From a virus, in IMG/VR virus record IMGVR_UViG_3300031521_000056, positions 1 to 64,000 of that record: a stretch of DNA of 64,000 nt; one strand, given 5' to 3'. A program made the translations under genes and the position numbers. The notes under the pieces were generated by a model. It ran no database searches. It saw nothing but the letters and a program-made list of their open reading frames with translations, and had not been told where the DNA came from. This document shows, in pieces, positions 16,939-26,994 of the stretch; the first letter of the stretch is position 1, and each line of letters opens with the position of its first letter.

Positions 16939-18234
16939 TTAACTCACTCCTTTTAATTGAATATTTTTAGTCTCAATGATAGTTCCATTACTAGAATCAA
17001 TTAAATCTATACTAATATTTGTAACAACACTGGTATTAGTATTCTTAATTGTAAAACTTGTATCTGAAACTTTTGTTATAGTTAATTTCTTTTGTGATAT
17101 TAAACTTTGCCCTATTGAATCAAAATTGTAATTAACAACTAAAGAATTATCAGCTATACCATCAACTGTCTTAACTATTGAGGTAGTTGTAGAACTCATT
17201 AACTTTAATAAACTTCCATTATTATTTGTCCAACTTGTTGTATAATTTATTACAGGTATTGTTGTCTTAGCAATTACACTTAACGATAAATCAATTTTTT
17301 CAGTTCCAATACTACAAGTTATAATACAAGTTCCTGTTTTTAAAGCAGTAACTAAACCTTTTGAGTCAATTGTAGCTATTTCAGGATTACTTGATAAATA
17401 TGTAACATTAGAATTATCTACTTCTTTTCCATTATCTTTAACTATTGGATTGATTTCATATGTGCCGTTTTCAACTATTGATTGTGATGTTGAATTTAAT
17501 GCAATTGTATAATTATGCGTAAGAGCATCTGCTATTTCATTTACTACATCATCTGTCTCTACATTAATATTAGACTCACCTAATAAAACTATTAATATTC
17601 CCGGTACCGTCACTCTGTCCGTTTGAGTCGCCTTCCAAGCCTGTTTGTTAATTATAAATCTTTGTCCTAAACTTATTTTTTGTGATATTGAATTATCTGA
17701 CATTATTAATCCAAACATTCCATTTGCTTCAATAATACCTGAAACTAAAGATTTAATCCCTAATGTATATTTTGTATTATTAGATACAATTGCCATAATT
17801 TTATTTAATTCATTACTTGAAATAAACTTCACATTATAATTACATTCCTCAAATATTCCTTCATCATATCCATTTTTCTTATCTATTTTAGATTTAATAA
17901 GATATGTTCTAAGAGTATCAGTATCATTGACTTTGAACTTAACATAATCGCCTCGCTTAATTAGATTAGGATATACTTGCAATCTTTCTTCCATTTCAGT
18001 ATCAGCAGTTTGTTTCCTTGAGATGTCGATAACTCCTTTGATTGAAGTTTCTAATTCATTTATAAATACATCTTTTGCATCAATTGAATTTATTAATACA
18101 TCAAATCTATATATAGCATTTTCTCTTGCCTTGTTGTAGTCTTGAGACATTTCAGAAATATATGATTCTTTACAAGATTGATTTTCAGAAATTTTATTTA
18201 TTATTCTATAATATTGTAAATCTTCTTTCTTCAT
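16939..18234 (-). CDS. Structural protein with BIG2-type Ig domain
   Basis: The 431-residue protein has an unrecognised N-terminal half with a repeated neck-like region (FKVNDTDTLRTYLIKSK) and a bacterial Ig-like group 2 domain at about residues 240-320, shown by VTYLSSNPEIATIDSKGLVT. A further beta-rich domain follows. In phages such domains decorate head or tail proteins and may bind carbohydrate. The start at 18234 directly follows the stop of the upstream gene, so translation is probably coupled. Confidence 0.65.
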   Translation of the reverse strand: MKKEDLQYYRIINKISENQSCKESYISEMSQDYNKARENAIYRFDVLINSIDAKDVFINELETSIKGVIDISRKQTADTEMEERLQVYPNLIKRGDYVKFKVNDTDTLRTYLIKSKIDKKNGYDEGIFEECNYNVKFISSNELNKIMAIVSNNTKYTLGIKSLVSGIIEANGMFGLIMSDNSISQKISLGQRFIINKQAWKATQTDRVTVPGILIVLLGESNINVETDDVVNEIADALTHNYTIALNSTSQSIVENGTYEINPIVKDNGKEVDNSNVTYLSSNPEIATIDSKGLVTALKTGTCIITCSIGTEKIDLSLSVIAKTTIPVINYTTSWTNNNGSLLKLMSSTTTSIVKTVDGIADNSLVVNYNFDSIGQSLISQKKLTITKVSDTSFTIKNTNTSVVTNISIDLIDSSNGTIIETKNIQLKGVS

Positions 18235-18235
18235 A

Positions 18236-18715
18236 TCAATATGCCATTAAATGACTACCAGTTTTTCTGTCCTTACTGTTATAACTAGCAACTTTTTTAT
18301 CAATTTGTGCTTGTCTATATTCAGCAACTTTTAAATAAGTAGTCCTTTCTGTATTAGAATTGGGCATTTTTATATCATCACCAAAATATTTCTGATATTG
18401 TTTTAGTCTTACTATTCCTTCATCGAACATCTTTACAACCATATAATCACTAATTAAATCTTCTTCGATTGGTACTAAATCAAAATTAAATGCTTCTAAA
18501 TTATCATCTTTGTCTAAAAAATTTACATTCTGAGAAATAGATACAACCAACTGTAATTCACTTATTGCATCTTCTAATAATCCCATTTCTCTTCTATTTG
18601 TAATCTCTATAAATTGTTCGTCAGTAACATTTTCATAACAAAAAAATTCTTTATATTCTTTTATTTTACGTTCAAATCTATCTATTACTTTTGAATAAGG
18701 GGTCAAGATAATCAT
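18236..18715 (-). CDS. Head-tail connector candidate
   Basis: The 159-residue, mainly helical acidic protein fits in size and position with gp6-type connector proteins that attach to the portal. The ATG at 18715 is almost inside AAAGGA; a TTG at 18706 is better spaced and could be the real start. Function is inferred from order only. Confidence 0.5.
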   Translation of the reverse strand: MIILTPYSKVIDRFERKIKEYKEFFCYENVTDEQFIEITNRREMGLLEDAISELQLVVSISQNVNFLDKDDNLEAFNFDLVPIEEDLISDYMVVKMFDEGIVRLKQYQKYFGDDIKMPNSNTERTTYLKVAEYRQAQIDKKVASYNSKDRKTGSHLMAY

Positions 18716-18759
18716 TCCTTTCTATAATTTATTAAAGGAAGATTTATATATCTCCCTTA

Positions 18760-19380
18760 TTATTTTTTAGGTGTAGTAGTCTTTTTAGCTATTTTAGCTT
18801 CCTTTACTTCTTCATTAGACGCTTCTACTAATTCAACATTTTCGCTTTCTGGAACTACTGCTAATTCAATATTTTCAGTTTCGTCAACTTCTAATTCTGA
18901 CTTTCTTATACCTTCTTCTATTTCTTCTTTTCTTGCTCTTATATATAGTTCTACTTTTTCAGCAATAAGATATTTATTAGTATTTTTCAAATATACTAAT
19001 AGAGATAAGAAAGCATCAATTGTTGCTAATTTATCTATTTGTGTTATTTTCTTTAAAATTGTATCGTTTGGTTGTAATATCATTCTTTCTATTTCATCTC
19101 TTGAATAAGAGTTCTTGTCTTTATTAACGTCTATTCTTAATTGTTTATAGACTTGTTCTTCAATACTTGGTGAAAATCTAATAGCTTGATTTTTAAAATT
19201 GTCTGATTTCATATTAGCTTTCATAATATCTTTCCATAATACAGATACATAATAAGGTTCACCATCAATCTTAGGTGGCAATTCATATCCTGCATCTAAT
19301 GGGTTTTCACTTGCTATGTATGTTTTATAATCATAATCGTGGTATACTTCAACATAATCAGTATCTTTTATCATTTCCAT
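18760..19380 (-). CDS. Unknown protein downstream of the capsid gene
   Basis: This 206-residue protein has a helical body (residues about 55-150) and a highly acidic tail that ends in a basic KKTTTPKK. There is no recognised domain. The ATG at 19380 follows AAGGAGAG and a box lies at 19401. A position after the capsid gene suggests a head-completion or accessory head protein. Confidence 0.55.
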   Translation of the reverse strand: MEMIKDTDYVEVYHDYDYKTYIASENPLDAGYELPPKIDGEPYYVSVLWKDIMKANMKSDNFKNQAIRFSPSIEEQVYKQLRIDVNKDKNSYSRDEIERMILQPNDTILKKITQIDKLATIDAFLSLLVYLKNTNKYLIAEKVELYIRARKEEIEEGIRKSELEVDETENIELAVVPESENVELVEASNEEVKEAKIAKKTTTPKK

Positions 19381-19423
19381 ATTTTATCTCTCCTTGAATT
19401 TTAATTTATTTATTTTATTTAGA

Positions 19424-19449
19424 AGGGCATGTAAATTAATACATGCCCT
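19424..19449 (-). terminator. Terminator after the major capsid gene
   Basis: AGGGCATGT pairs perfectly with ACATGCCCT, 11 bases after the capsid stop codon. Confidence 0.8.
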
Positions 19450-19459
19450 AATGTTATAA

Positions 19460-20497
19460 CTAAGAAATAGTTATTTTAGAAACATATTGAGTATCAGTTA
19501 CACAGATACCAAATTCAACACCAGAGAATTTGAATGAAATCTTTTCTCCATTGTTTTCTTCAGTTGTTCTAGTAATCATTTGTCCTTTAGTGTACATTTC
19601 TCCAATTGTTCCAGAGAAACCGAATACTCTATCTTCTGGTAACAGTGTCTTGTCATCTCCTGTTTTCTTTCCTTTTAAAACTGGAACTAATCTACAACCA
19701 CCTAATGTTTGTAACATTGATAAGTCATTTAATGTTCCTTTCATTGTTTCAGAGTAAAAATCAGAACCAACGGCTCTACACATTTCTCTTATTCTGTTAG
19801 AAAGTCCAACAATTAATGGTTCTTTTCCTGAAACTGCATTATCATATGTATAATCAGTTAAACTTTGAGAAGCACCTGCCGTCCAAGTTCCAGTAACACC
19901 AAATACTTGACTTCCACCAACTATTAACTTATCAACATAAGATAGTATTGATTTGAATTTTTGTCTATCGAATTCTTCAATAGCATACATAGCTAAAGTA
20001 GCAACTCCGGTAGCACCATCTCTTCTTAAATTAGACATTGGGATTTCAGTTTCAATTTGTAAAACTGTTTCCATTGTATTACCTTCTGCAATATCTAAAT
20101 AAGATTTGTCTACGTTACCTGTTCTGTTAGCAACTTGTCTAGCAACTAATGTGTTCTTTGGTGATTTTCTGATTCTAACCATATCAAATTCGCCATAAGA
20201 ACCCTTATCTGTTAAGAATTGAGTTAATACTTCATTTGGTACGCCAAATACAACTGGTTCAATGATATCTACAATTACTTGAGATATCATCTCTCTAGCT
20301 TGTGTGTTTCCATATTTCCAAGCATCATTAACAGTGTTGTTGATTACTTGAGAAAATGCTTCTTCGTCTTCTGATAATACTATATCTTTTTCATGTAATA
20401 CATTTTTAGCATATACATTTTTAGCCCATTGATATGCTTCACCACTTTTATATTTTCTTTCTATTTCTTGTTCGCTTAATTCTATATTTCTGTTCAT
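19460..20497 (-). CDS. Major capsid protein
   Basis: The 345-residue protein follows the protease/scaffold and decoration genes, as in HK97-fold heads. Supporting segments include the spine-helix-like region around residues 50-90, an ETEIPMSNLRRDGATG loop and a C-terminal VEFGICVTDTQYVSKITIS strand. It is expected to form the icosahedral shell. It has a private ribosome binding site, a box (20526) and a strong terminator, which would allow high expression. Confidence 0.75.
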   Translation of the reverse strand: MNRNIELSEQEIERKYKSGEAYQWAKNVYAKNVLHEKDIVLSEDEEAFSQVINNTVNDAWKYGNTQAREMISQVIVDIIEPVVFGVPNEVLTQFLTDKGSYGEFDMVRIRKSPKNTLVARQVANRTGNVDKSYLDIAEGNTMETVLQIETEIPMSNLRRDGATGVATLAMYAIEEFDRQKFKSILSYVDKLIVGGSQVFGVTGTWTAGASQSLTDYTYDNAVSGKEPLIVGLSNRIREMCRAVGSDFYSETMKGTLNDLSMLQTLGGCRLVPVLKGKKTGDDKTLLPEDRVFGFSGTIGEMYTKGQMITRTTEENNGEKISFKFSGVEFGICVTDTQYVSKITIS

Positions 20498-20533
20498 TTT
20501 TTTATTCCTTCTTTCTTTTATTATTTTAATTTA

Positions 20534-20995
20534 TTAAACTAATCTGAATCCTAATAATTTGTGTCCTGCGTCATAAACCCAACCAAGGCTATAAAAAGCA
20601 GAACCAGTTGTTCCTTTTGCTAATTCTCCATTTACTACAGTTAATAGAGAACCTTCAACTACATCGGCATCAACTAAAGCAGAAGCAAAAATTTCTGTAG
20701 CATATCTTTCCCCTTTTTGAATTGTTTCAACACCAGCAAATTCACCAGCTTTGATAAGGTCTTGAGTTGTAGCATAATTTGAAACTGGAACACCCATTGC
20801 TACATCAACATCAACAACTACATCTCTTGTTAAAATTCCTAAAACATTTGCATCTGCAACTGCTTTTATTAATGTAGTAATTTTGTTAGCGGAATCGTAA
20901 CTCTCGTTTACAAAAGTCCCCCTTTTCATATCAACCTTTACTGTGTTTTGAGCATTAAATACTTTACCTGCGTTTACTTGTAATCTTCTATACAT
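20534..20995 (-). CDS. Head decoration/stabilisation protein
   Basis: The 153-residue beta-rich protein shows VLGILTRDVVVDVDVAMGVPVS, typical of lambda gpD/Hoc-like decoration proteins that sit on the capsid surface. It is placed between the scaffold/protease and the capsid gene, as in many Clostridium phages. A box lies at 21024. The AGAAGGAAT before its ATG repeats almost exactly before the capsid gene. Confidence 0.65.
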   Translation of the reverse strand: MYRRLQVNAGKVFNAQNTVKVDMKRGTFVNESYDSANKITTLIKAVADANVLGILTRDVVVDVDVAMGVPVSNYATTQDLIKAGEFAGVETIQKGERYATEIFASALVDADVVEGSLLTVVNGELAKGTTGSAFYSLGWVYDAGHKLLGFRLV

Positions 20996-21053
20996 ATTAA
21001 TATTCCTTCTTTCTTTTATTATTTTAATTTATTATATAATTAATATTTATTAA

Positions 21054-22646
21054 TTATCTTTTAATGTTTCTTCTGGCATAATTTAATAATGCAGAACTAG
21101 CGTCTTTGTATTCATAGTTGTTTGTATTAATATCTGTTGACATCTCTATCTCAGAAATAGTTTTCTTTTCAAATTCGCTTATTTCTACCTCTTTTATAGG
21201 TGTTTCTATCTTTGAAGCTTGTTCAACAACTCTTTCGGCTATTAAGCATTTAATTTGTTTATCGTCAAGTTTTTCTATTGCTTCTTTAAGTGCTTCACAA
21301 GTTTCAATTTCTTCTTCAGTAAAATATTTGCTTGATAAAGCCATTTTCTTTAGGTTTTCTTTTTGTTCTGCAATTTCAGCTTCTTTCTTTTCTGCTTCAG
21401 CTTGTTCCATTTGTAATTTTAATGGTTCTAATTCTGAAATTATAGCTTCTTTTTCTGAAATAATATCTTTTTGCGAGTTCAATGATTCTCCTAATTTTAC
21501 TATCTCATCAACTTTGGCTGAAAGTTCTGTTTCCTTATCTGATAAAGACGTATTTGCATTGTCTAATTGAGACTGTAGTTCTGCAAGTATTTCATCATTT
21601 TGTGTTTTTGGAACAAATACCATTTTTGTTGGTGTCTCGCTCACAATTGAAACTACCTCATTTGAATCTACTGTATAAGAGAATTCTATATAATCGTCCT
21701 CACATTCAGCATTCCAATCATATCCTATTGCTCTAAATTCATATGGATATACTCTTGATATACAAATCCATCTATTAGAATCTATAGAATTGATAGCAAC
21801 TCTTAATTTGCTATATAGGTCATTTGAAGTTACAGATGACACTTCTGTTTTGTTTTTATTTTCTGCCATATCGACAATTCCTCCTTTTTCTTCTATGTTT
21901 TGATTTAATTTATTTTCAACTGAATTTTCATCAGACTGAATGCTTATTTCTATGTTTTCTTGTCTCTCTGATTGACTTATTTCATTTAGGTCATTTATAA
22001 ATGCTTCTGTGAACTCATTTTCCTGTTCTTCTATTAATACTTCTTCAGCACATTCCAATAATCCAGCATTTTTATATGCAGGATTCACATTAGAACCTAA
22101 AACACAGTTAGCTAAAAATAGTATTCCTTTTAACCAATCTGTTCCATCTTCTTTATATGTTTCACTATAAGATAATTCCCAACTAGTATGCAATTCTGTT
22201 CCTAGTCGTTCTATGACCTCCATTGCCCTATAATAACGAGTCCATAATATAACTTCTGCAACCAAACATCTTTTTGTTATATCTCCAAATTCAATGTCTT
22301 CTATGGAAACTGAAGTATGATATCCAATTGGACTTGTAGATGTAAAATCACTAAATTTTACTAAGTTACCATCTTTATCATACTTCCATTTCTTTGTCAT
22401 TAAATGTCCTGAGAAATTATATTCTTTTGTTTTTTCATCAAAGATTACTTTTGTAACTAATGGTTGTCCCATTAATGTATTCATTTCTTCTTCACTCAAA
22501 TCAGACTCTTTTATTCCTTTTCCATTCACATTTGCTTCATCCAAAGGACACAATAAGAACTTAGCTACCTTTCTAGAAGGGTCAGATTCTTGTTCTGCAA
22601 CTGAAATTAAAGTACCATTTATTTTAAATAAATTTTCATTACTCAT
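21054..22646 (-). CDS. Fused prohead protease and scaffold
   Basis: The first about 200 of 530 residues resemble a capsid maturation protease: SGHLMTKKWKYDKDG and HTSWELSYSETY, where the Ser in TSWE is a plausible nucleophile. Residues about 355-460 are a long coiled coil rich in Glu, Lys and Leu, as in scaffold proteins, and the C-terminus is basic. The fusion would let the scaffold carry its own protease and be removed during head maturation. Its position between portal and capsid genes is canonical. The catalytic assignment is inference. Confidence 0.65.
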   Translation of the reverse strand: MSNENLFKINGTLISVAEQESDPSRKVAKFLLCPLDEANVNGKGIKESDLSEEEMNTLMGQPLVTKVIFDEKTKEYNFSGHLMTKKWKYDKDGNLVKFSDFTSTSPIGYHTSVSIEDIEFGDITKRCLVAEVILWTRYYRAMEVIERLGTELHTSWELSYSETYKEDGTDWLKGILFLANCVLGSNVNPAYKNAGLLECAEEVLIEEQENEFTEAFINDLNEISQSERQENIEISIQSDENSVENKLNQNIEEKGGIVDMAENKNKTEVSSVTSNDLYSKLRVAINSIDSNRWICISRVYPYEFRAIGYDWNAECEDDYIEFSYTVDSNEVVSIVSETPTKMVFVPKTQNDEILAELQSQLDNANTSLSDKETELSAKVDEIVKLGESLNSQKDIISEKEAIISELEPLKLQMEQAEAEKKEAEIAEQKENLKKMALSSKYFTEEEIETCEALKEAIEKLDDKQIKCLIAERVVEQASKIETPIKEVEISEFEKKTISEIEMSTDINTNNYEYKDASSALLNYARRNIKR

Positions 22647-22669
22647 TTTCTATATCACCACCTTTCAAA

Positions 22670-24397
22670 TTATACCTTTAGTGCTTCTTTACGTGATTGG
22701 TCTGATTCTTGCTTATCTACATTTTCATTTTTTTTACTATTGTTCTTATTAGTAGTTGAATCGGTGTTTTTACTATCATTTATTAAATCGTTGGAATTTG
22801 AAGTATATGAATTTGCATGTGGGATAAATACTTCTGTATCTGCACCTTCATCATTTTCTTTTATTCTATTTTTTTTTTCTACTTCATAATCTAATCCTAA
22901 TGTATTTAATACAGTAGAATAACTCAAACCAATTTTTGAAAACATAATATCTGCAACTTTCAAAATATTATCTAAGTCTAATAATTTTGTAGATTGTATT
23001 GTAATAGTCGGTGCGTATTCTATAGGAAATCCATTTTCTTCACATATTAATTGATAATATTTATTGAGTATTGGCTCTAAATTCTTAGTCATTCTATTGA
23101 CCATTTTTAATAACTCATCATAATTTATTTTAGTAGTGGTTATAGATTTAGAACCTTCTGAACTAATAAATGATATACCCAATGCTTCAAGTATTCTCAA
23201 TTTATAGCCTGATTTAGTTTTTTCATCTGTTAATTCTGTTTTAGGTTCTATTAATTTCAAATCCTGAACTTGTGGATCAGCAGTATATATAATAGTATCT
23301 TTAGACATGGCTTCAAGTAAGCTCACATGTGCATGACCTATCATATTAATAGCATTTGGTTTTTCCATTAATTCTTTTTCAGTTAATTGTAAATAAATCT
23401 TTTTAGTCTTTTGTATTAATACTTTTTGATCACTTTTATCAACTGTTTCCAACATTAATTGAGGACACAATGCTTTAAAAATAGGTGTTAATCCGTATAA
23501 TCCCTTTAAGTAATTTATTCTATTCAATCCTACTTTCTGTGGATTTAATAAGGCGTATTGGTCTTTTCCTTTATATGCATCATATATTTCAGTAGGATAA
23601 CTTCTTTTAACTTCATCTTCTATTGTTTTCTCAATATCAATAAGTTTATTAGTTTTTAATCTACCGTATTTAGTTCTACTTTCTTGTAATCTTACAGATA
23701 ATTCAGTTACATTAAAAGATACAACATTATCATCATCTATTTTCATAGGTGTGATTTCAGTAATATCCATAGGATAATTTACTATAGAATATCCATTCTC
23801 ACTATCCCCCATTAAATAGAATATAAAATTACCTTCTGTATATGTAATGACTGCATTATCAGCTATTAATTTAGGTATATTTATTTGCTTATTGAATTTT
23901 TCTATTACTACTTTTAATTCATCTTCCATCTTTTGTTCTTTTTTAAGTTTAGTTCCTTTTTTACCGTTAGGAGATGGATAATCAATTTTATAATTCGTAT
24001 TTATATTATTTTCTATAGTCTCAACTACTCTACCAATTAAATCTTCTTTATTTATGTAATATTTAACTATCCCATTTATTTTTTTTATTTTATCTATACT
24101 AGTTTGAGTATTCTGTGCTAATGAAGATAATTCATCCATAGTTGTAACATAAGATGATGTATTTTTATCTAATACAGTACTATATATATGACTTAATCTT
24201 TGTGCATCATATGTAGCTTGTTGTATATAATTAGCATCAAAATAATCTTTACTAGTAGATGTTTCTATATCTGACAAGATATAATTTCCACCAATATTAG
24301 ATACTTGTTTAGCTTCTCCTTCTGCTAATATAGGTATTGTTAAATCAATTTTTTGTGGTTGTGGGAGGGGAGTTTCTGTGGATTGTTTTTTTGTCAA
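22670..24397 (-). CDS. Portal protein
   Basis: The 575-residue protein stands between terminase and protease/scaffold. It has features of SPP1/phi29-type portals: a helical stem region (residues about 420-480), EALGISFISSEGSKS in the crown-proximal part, and a hydrophilic Asn/Lys/Ser-rich C-terminus. It forms the dodecameric ring through which DNA enters. The start is a TTG at 24397 with GGAGG 7 bases before it; no ATG is nearby. A box lies at 24433. Confidence 0.8.
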   Translation of the reverse strand: MTKKQSTETPLPQPQKIDLTIPILAEGEAKQVSNIGGNYILSDIETSTSKDYFDANYIQQATYDAQRLSHIYSTVLDKNTSSYVTTMDELSSLAQNTQTSIDKIKKINGIVKYYINKEDLIGRVVETIENNINTNYKIDYPSPNGKKGTKLKKEQKMEDELKVVIEKFNKQINIPKLIADNAVITYTEGNFIFYLMGDSENGYSIVNYPMDITEITPMKIDDDNVVSFNVTELSVRLQESRTKYGRLKTNKLIDIEKTIEDEVKRSYPTEIYDAYKGKDQYALLNPQKVGLNRINYLKGLYGLTPIFKALCPQLMLETVDKSDQKVLIQKTKKIYLQLTEKELMEKPNAINMIGHAHVSLLEAMSKDTIIYTADPQVQDLKLIEPKTELTDEKTKSGYKLRILEALGISFISSEGSKSITTTKINYDELLKMVNRMTKNLEPILNKYYQLICEENGFPIEYAPTITIQSTKLLDLDNILKVADIMFSKIGLSYSTVLNTLGLDYEVEKKNRIKENDEGADTEVFIPHANSYTSNSNDLINDSKNTDSTTNKNNSKKNENVDKQESDQSRKEALKV

Positions 24398-24441
24398 GTG
24401 GATTCCTCCTTTCTTGCTTTATTTTGATTTTTTTAATTTGT

Positions 24442-25296
24442 TCATATTCGGTCAAAGTTTATCGAGGATACAAATGTTGGGGCTGTTGACCAATCTGTTT
24501 GTTCTACCTTTTTATTAACTATTCCATCTCTTCTTAAATTTTTCAAATGCCATGCTAACATTACAAAAGTATAAGCTCTATCATCATGCATTTTACTTTT
24601 TTTATCAGGTGATAAGTCATACTTATAATTTATATTATCTCCTAACCTTCTAGTTGCAATTAGCTCTTCTTTTGCAATATCTATTTGCTTTAATGCTAAT
24701 TCTTCATCCCAAGAAAGGTTGTATTCCTTGAAATCAATAGATTTAACCTTTTTCTTTTCACCAGTTTCTTCGTCGATTTCTTCTATTTCTTTTCCTTCTT
24801 GTGGTAAGTTTAAATACCCTTTCATATCATAAGTATCTGTGAATTCAATTAATCCTAAATTTAATAATTCTATAAAATCATCATACATTTCTGTTCTGTA
24901 CTTTTTAGGTGATATTAATTTTAATTTATCAACAGCATTGGGATACTGATTAACATGTTCAGCACAAACTTCTTTATCAATTAATCCCCTATGTTGTATT
25001 CCTTGTTCATCTTTCCAATCCTCCATAAAATAATCACTTATAAGTGCTCCACCTCCACCAGAACCAGCATCTATCATTAATCCATCTATATTTTCATAAT
25101 CTGCAAATCCTTTTCCATTATAATTTAATAACATTTGTTTTATTTCTTTTATCTGTTCTGGTGTTCTCATAGGAGTTTTTTTCTTTTTCCCTAAATCTAC
25201 TAAAGTAACACAATTCTGAATTATTAATTTCCAACCTACCTGTTCATCATAGACATATTCTCCGGCTGAGACTGCCGAATTATCGTAATCATGTGC
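24442..25296 (-). CDS. terL: Large terminase, exon 3 (nuclease domain)
   Basis: The exon encodes the C-terminal 284 residues of the large terminase: HDYDNSAVSAGEY continues the nuclease active-site region begun in exon 2, MIDAGSGGGGALISDYF follows, and HDDRAYTFVMLAWHL carries the last acidic residue of the RNase H-like nuclease. It has no start of its own; the reading frame simply opens after the 3' splice site of intron 2, which I place after 25297. Removing the intron gives YDPAHDYDNSAV, the expected junction. Confidence 0.85.
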   Translation of the reverse strand, partial: AHDYDNSAVSAGEYVYDEQVGWKLIIQNCVTLVDLGKKKKTPMRTPEQIKEIKQMLLNYNGKGFADYENIDGLMIDAGSGGGGALISDYFMEDWKDEQGIQHRGLIDKEVCAEHVNQYPNAVDKLKLISPKKYRTEMYDDFIELLNLGLIEFTDTYDMKGYLNLPQEGKEIEEIDEETGEKKKVKSIDFKEYNLSWDEELALKQIDIAKEELIATRRLGDNINYKYDLSPDKKSKMHDDRAYTFVMLAWHLKNLRRDGIVNKKVEQTDWSTAPTFVSSINFDRI

Positions 25297-25613
25297 CAAT
25301 TATTAATACCCTCGGTTTCCCGATATTTTATTAAGGGGTTTAGACTATATCATTATCTAAATAACTATATTTAGATACTCTGCTTTTCCACATTTAAGTG
25401 TACTCTACTTGGTTATTCACTATTATTAAGTTAATAGCTATCCTTTCGATAGTCGTTAGGCTTTTATCTATGTTTTCATAGAATTTAGCAAGGGGTTATC
25501 ACTATCCATAATATGGACTTAGAATTTCTTATCAGTTTATTCTTTATATTAAACTTCGCCCTTTTAACAGAGTTTTTATCTACAAGTATTACTACTTATA
25601 GCCCCACAAGTCT
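25297..25613 (-). ncRNA. Group I intron 2 in terL
   Basis: This 317-base insertion separates two parts of the nuclease active site. It carries the group I core pairs: AACGACTATC (R) and GATATAGTC (S) form P7, a CGGGAAACCG P9-type hairpin follows, and the last base is G. The 5' exon ends in CCCT, which can pair with GGGG in the intron as P1, with the usual U.G at the splice site. It has no open reading frame, so it must rely on self-splicing and on an endonuclease encoded elsewhere for mobility. Confidence 0.85.
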
Positions 25614-26125
25614 AGGGTCATATGCTAGTACGATATGTCTGTTTATATCTCCTTCATTTATTAACAAAGGTTTTCTTACTTTTGAATTTTTCATAATTAC
25701 TGCCCGTTTGATTTTCTGTTGATTTCCTCCATCACTATCAAAACGGTTAAAATATTCTCGATTTCCTTTTTCAGCATTCGATCTTAAATCATCATCAACT
25801 TTTGAACGTGACAATAATGGTACAGACATTTTCTTTCCATTCATTGTTGCACCAATAACAACTTCACAGTTCAAATCAGCAACAAAATGTTCTTTACTTC
25901 CTGCAAACATTAACTTAGCCCAGTCTTTATATAATGTATAAAAAGCAGAATCCGTACTACTAGCAGAAGAACAAAACAATAACTGATTAGGTATATTATC
26001 TGGAAATAATGAAGCATCAAACCCTTTGGAAATTTTGAAACTTGAATTTTGTGTTGTAAATGCTTTTGTAGTAGAAATATAATTTTCACTTATGAATCCA
26101 CTTTCATCATAGAGGTTTAAATTTG
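25614..26125 (-). CDS. terL: Large terminase, exon 2
   Basis: The exon reads from a splice junction giving RSNLNLYDESGF, the Walker B region (YDESG at 26111-26097), through the helicase-like coupling region (NQLLFCSSASSTDSAF) to VLAYDP, which starts the nuclease domain. It is open across its length in one frame and has no ribosome binding site. It follows intron 1 and precedes intron 2. Confidence 0.85.
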
Positions 26126-26388
26126 CATATATACCGTTAGTTTCCTAATACTTTAACACTCAATTAAGAGTCGGAGTAGACTATACCTTTATCCTATTTA
26201 GGATAGCTTATTATAGTCGTTGAACGTCCTCCATTTAAGGAGTTTCGATGCTGATTGCCCAATACTTATAATTTTCAAACATTCACGCATACCATTTCTA
26301 GTTACGTTGTAGTTTATAAGTCTCTAAGGGTGTTCCAGCAATTTAAAGCTTTTATCTATGTAATTACTTACATAGGAGACCAAACTTA
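26126..26388 (-). ncRNA. Group I intron 1 in terL
   Basis: This 263-base element interrupts the terminase between RGKR and YDESG. TTCAACGACTATA (R) and GGTATAGTC (S) form P7; TTGCTGG and ATCAGCA are candidates for P and Q (P4). The exon end GAGAT pairs with GTCTC in the intron as P1, with U.G at the splice site, and the intron ends in G. Its removal restores RGKRSNLNLYDESGF. No reading frame is present. Confidence 0.88.
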
Positions 26389-26906
26389 ATCTCTTACCTC
26401 TAATATTATCTTCTTCTCCTGATACGGTTGTCACTTGACTATTATTATACAATTTACAACGGAATCCCTGTGGAGAGTGTACAAATCCATCATGATTTGC
26501 ACTAGCTGATACTTCTCCTAAAAATATATCTGTTAATCCACAGAATGACTCAATCTGTTGTTTTGCAATAGCTTCTAATTTTAAAAAAGTATCCTGACTT
26601 TGAGATGCGGTTAATGAAAGAATATAACTTTGAAAATTTGGGAATAGCATCATTTTTGTCATAATAAATGGAGATGATAAAGTAGACTTTCCAGAATTTC
26701 TCCCCATTAACCATAATGCAAATTGTTTTTCCCAAGACATTTGAAATACATATTTTTGATAATCCATTAGTTCTAACCCAAATGCGTACTCCGCAAATTT
26801 AACAGGATTTCGTTCGACGTCCCCAGTTTATTATTTGACTGTATTTTAAATAACCCTCTAATTTCTTTTGAGTTAAGTTACTTTTGTTTATAACTGTGAT
26901 GGACAT
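26389..26906 (-). CDS. terL: Large terminase, exon 1 (ATPase start), frameshifted
   Basis: An ATG at 26906 with GGAGGTGG in front starts MSITVINKSNLTQKK up to INWGRR, then a stop follows at once. The terminase frame resumes as NPVKFAEYAFGLELMDYQK in the next frame. The junction contains CGAACGAA, so a 4-base tandem duplication (or one extra G in GGGG) would explain the shift. The exon also carries Walker A GRNSGKS (26704-26684) and ends in RGKR before intron 1. With the shift removed, the spliced gene would encode about 626 residues, a normal terminase length. Translation from the internal ATG at 26767 would lose about 45 residues. Confidence 0.8.
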
Positions 26907-26994
26907 TTAAGACCACCTCCTTTTTTATATAGATAAAGTTTGCAAATGCAACAAAAGACACATTACTGTGCCTTCAATTATCTAAGCTTATTTA

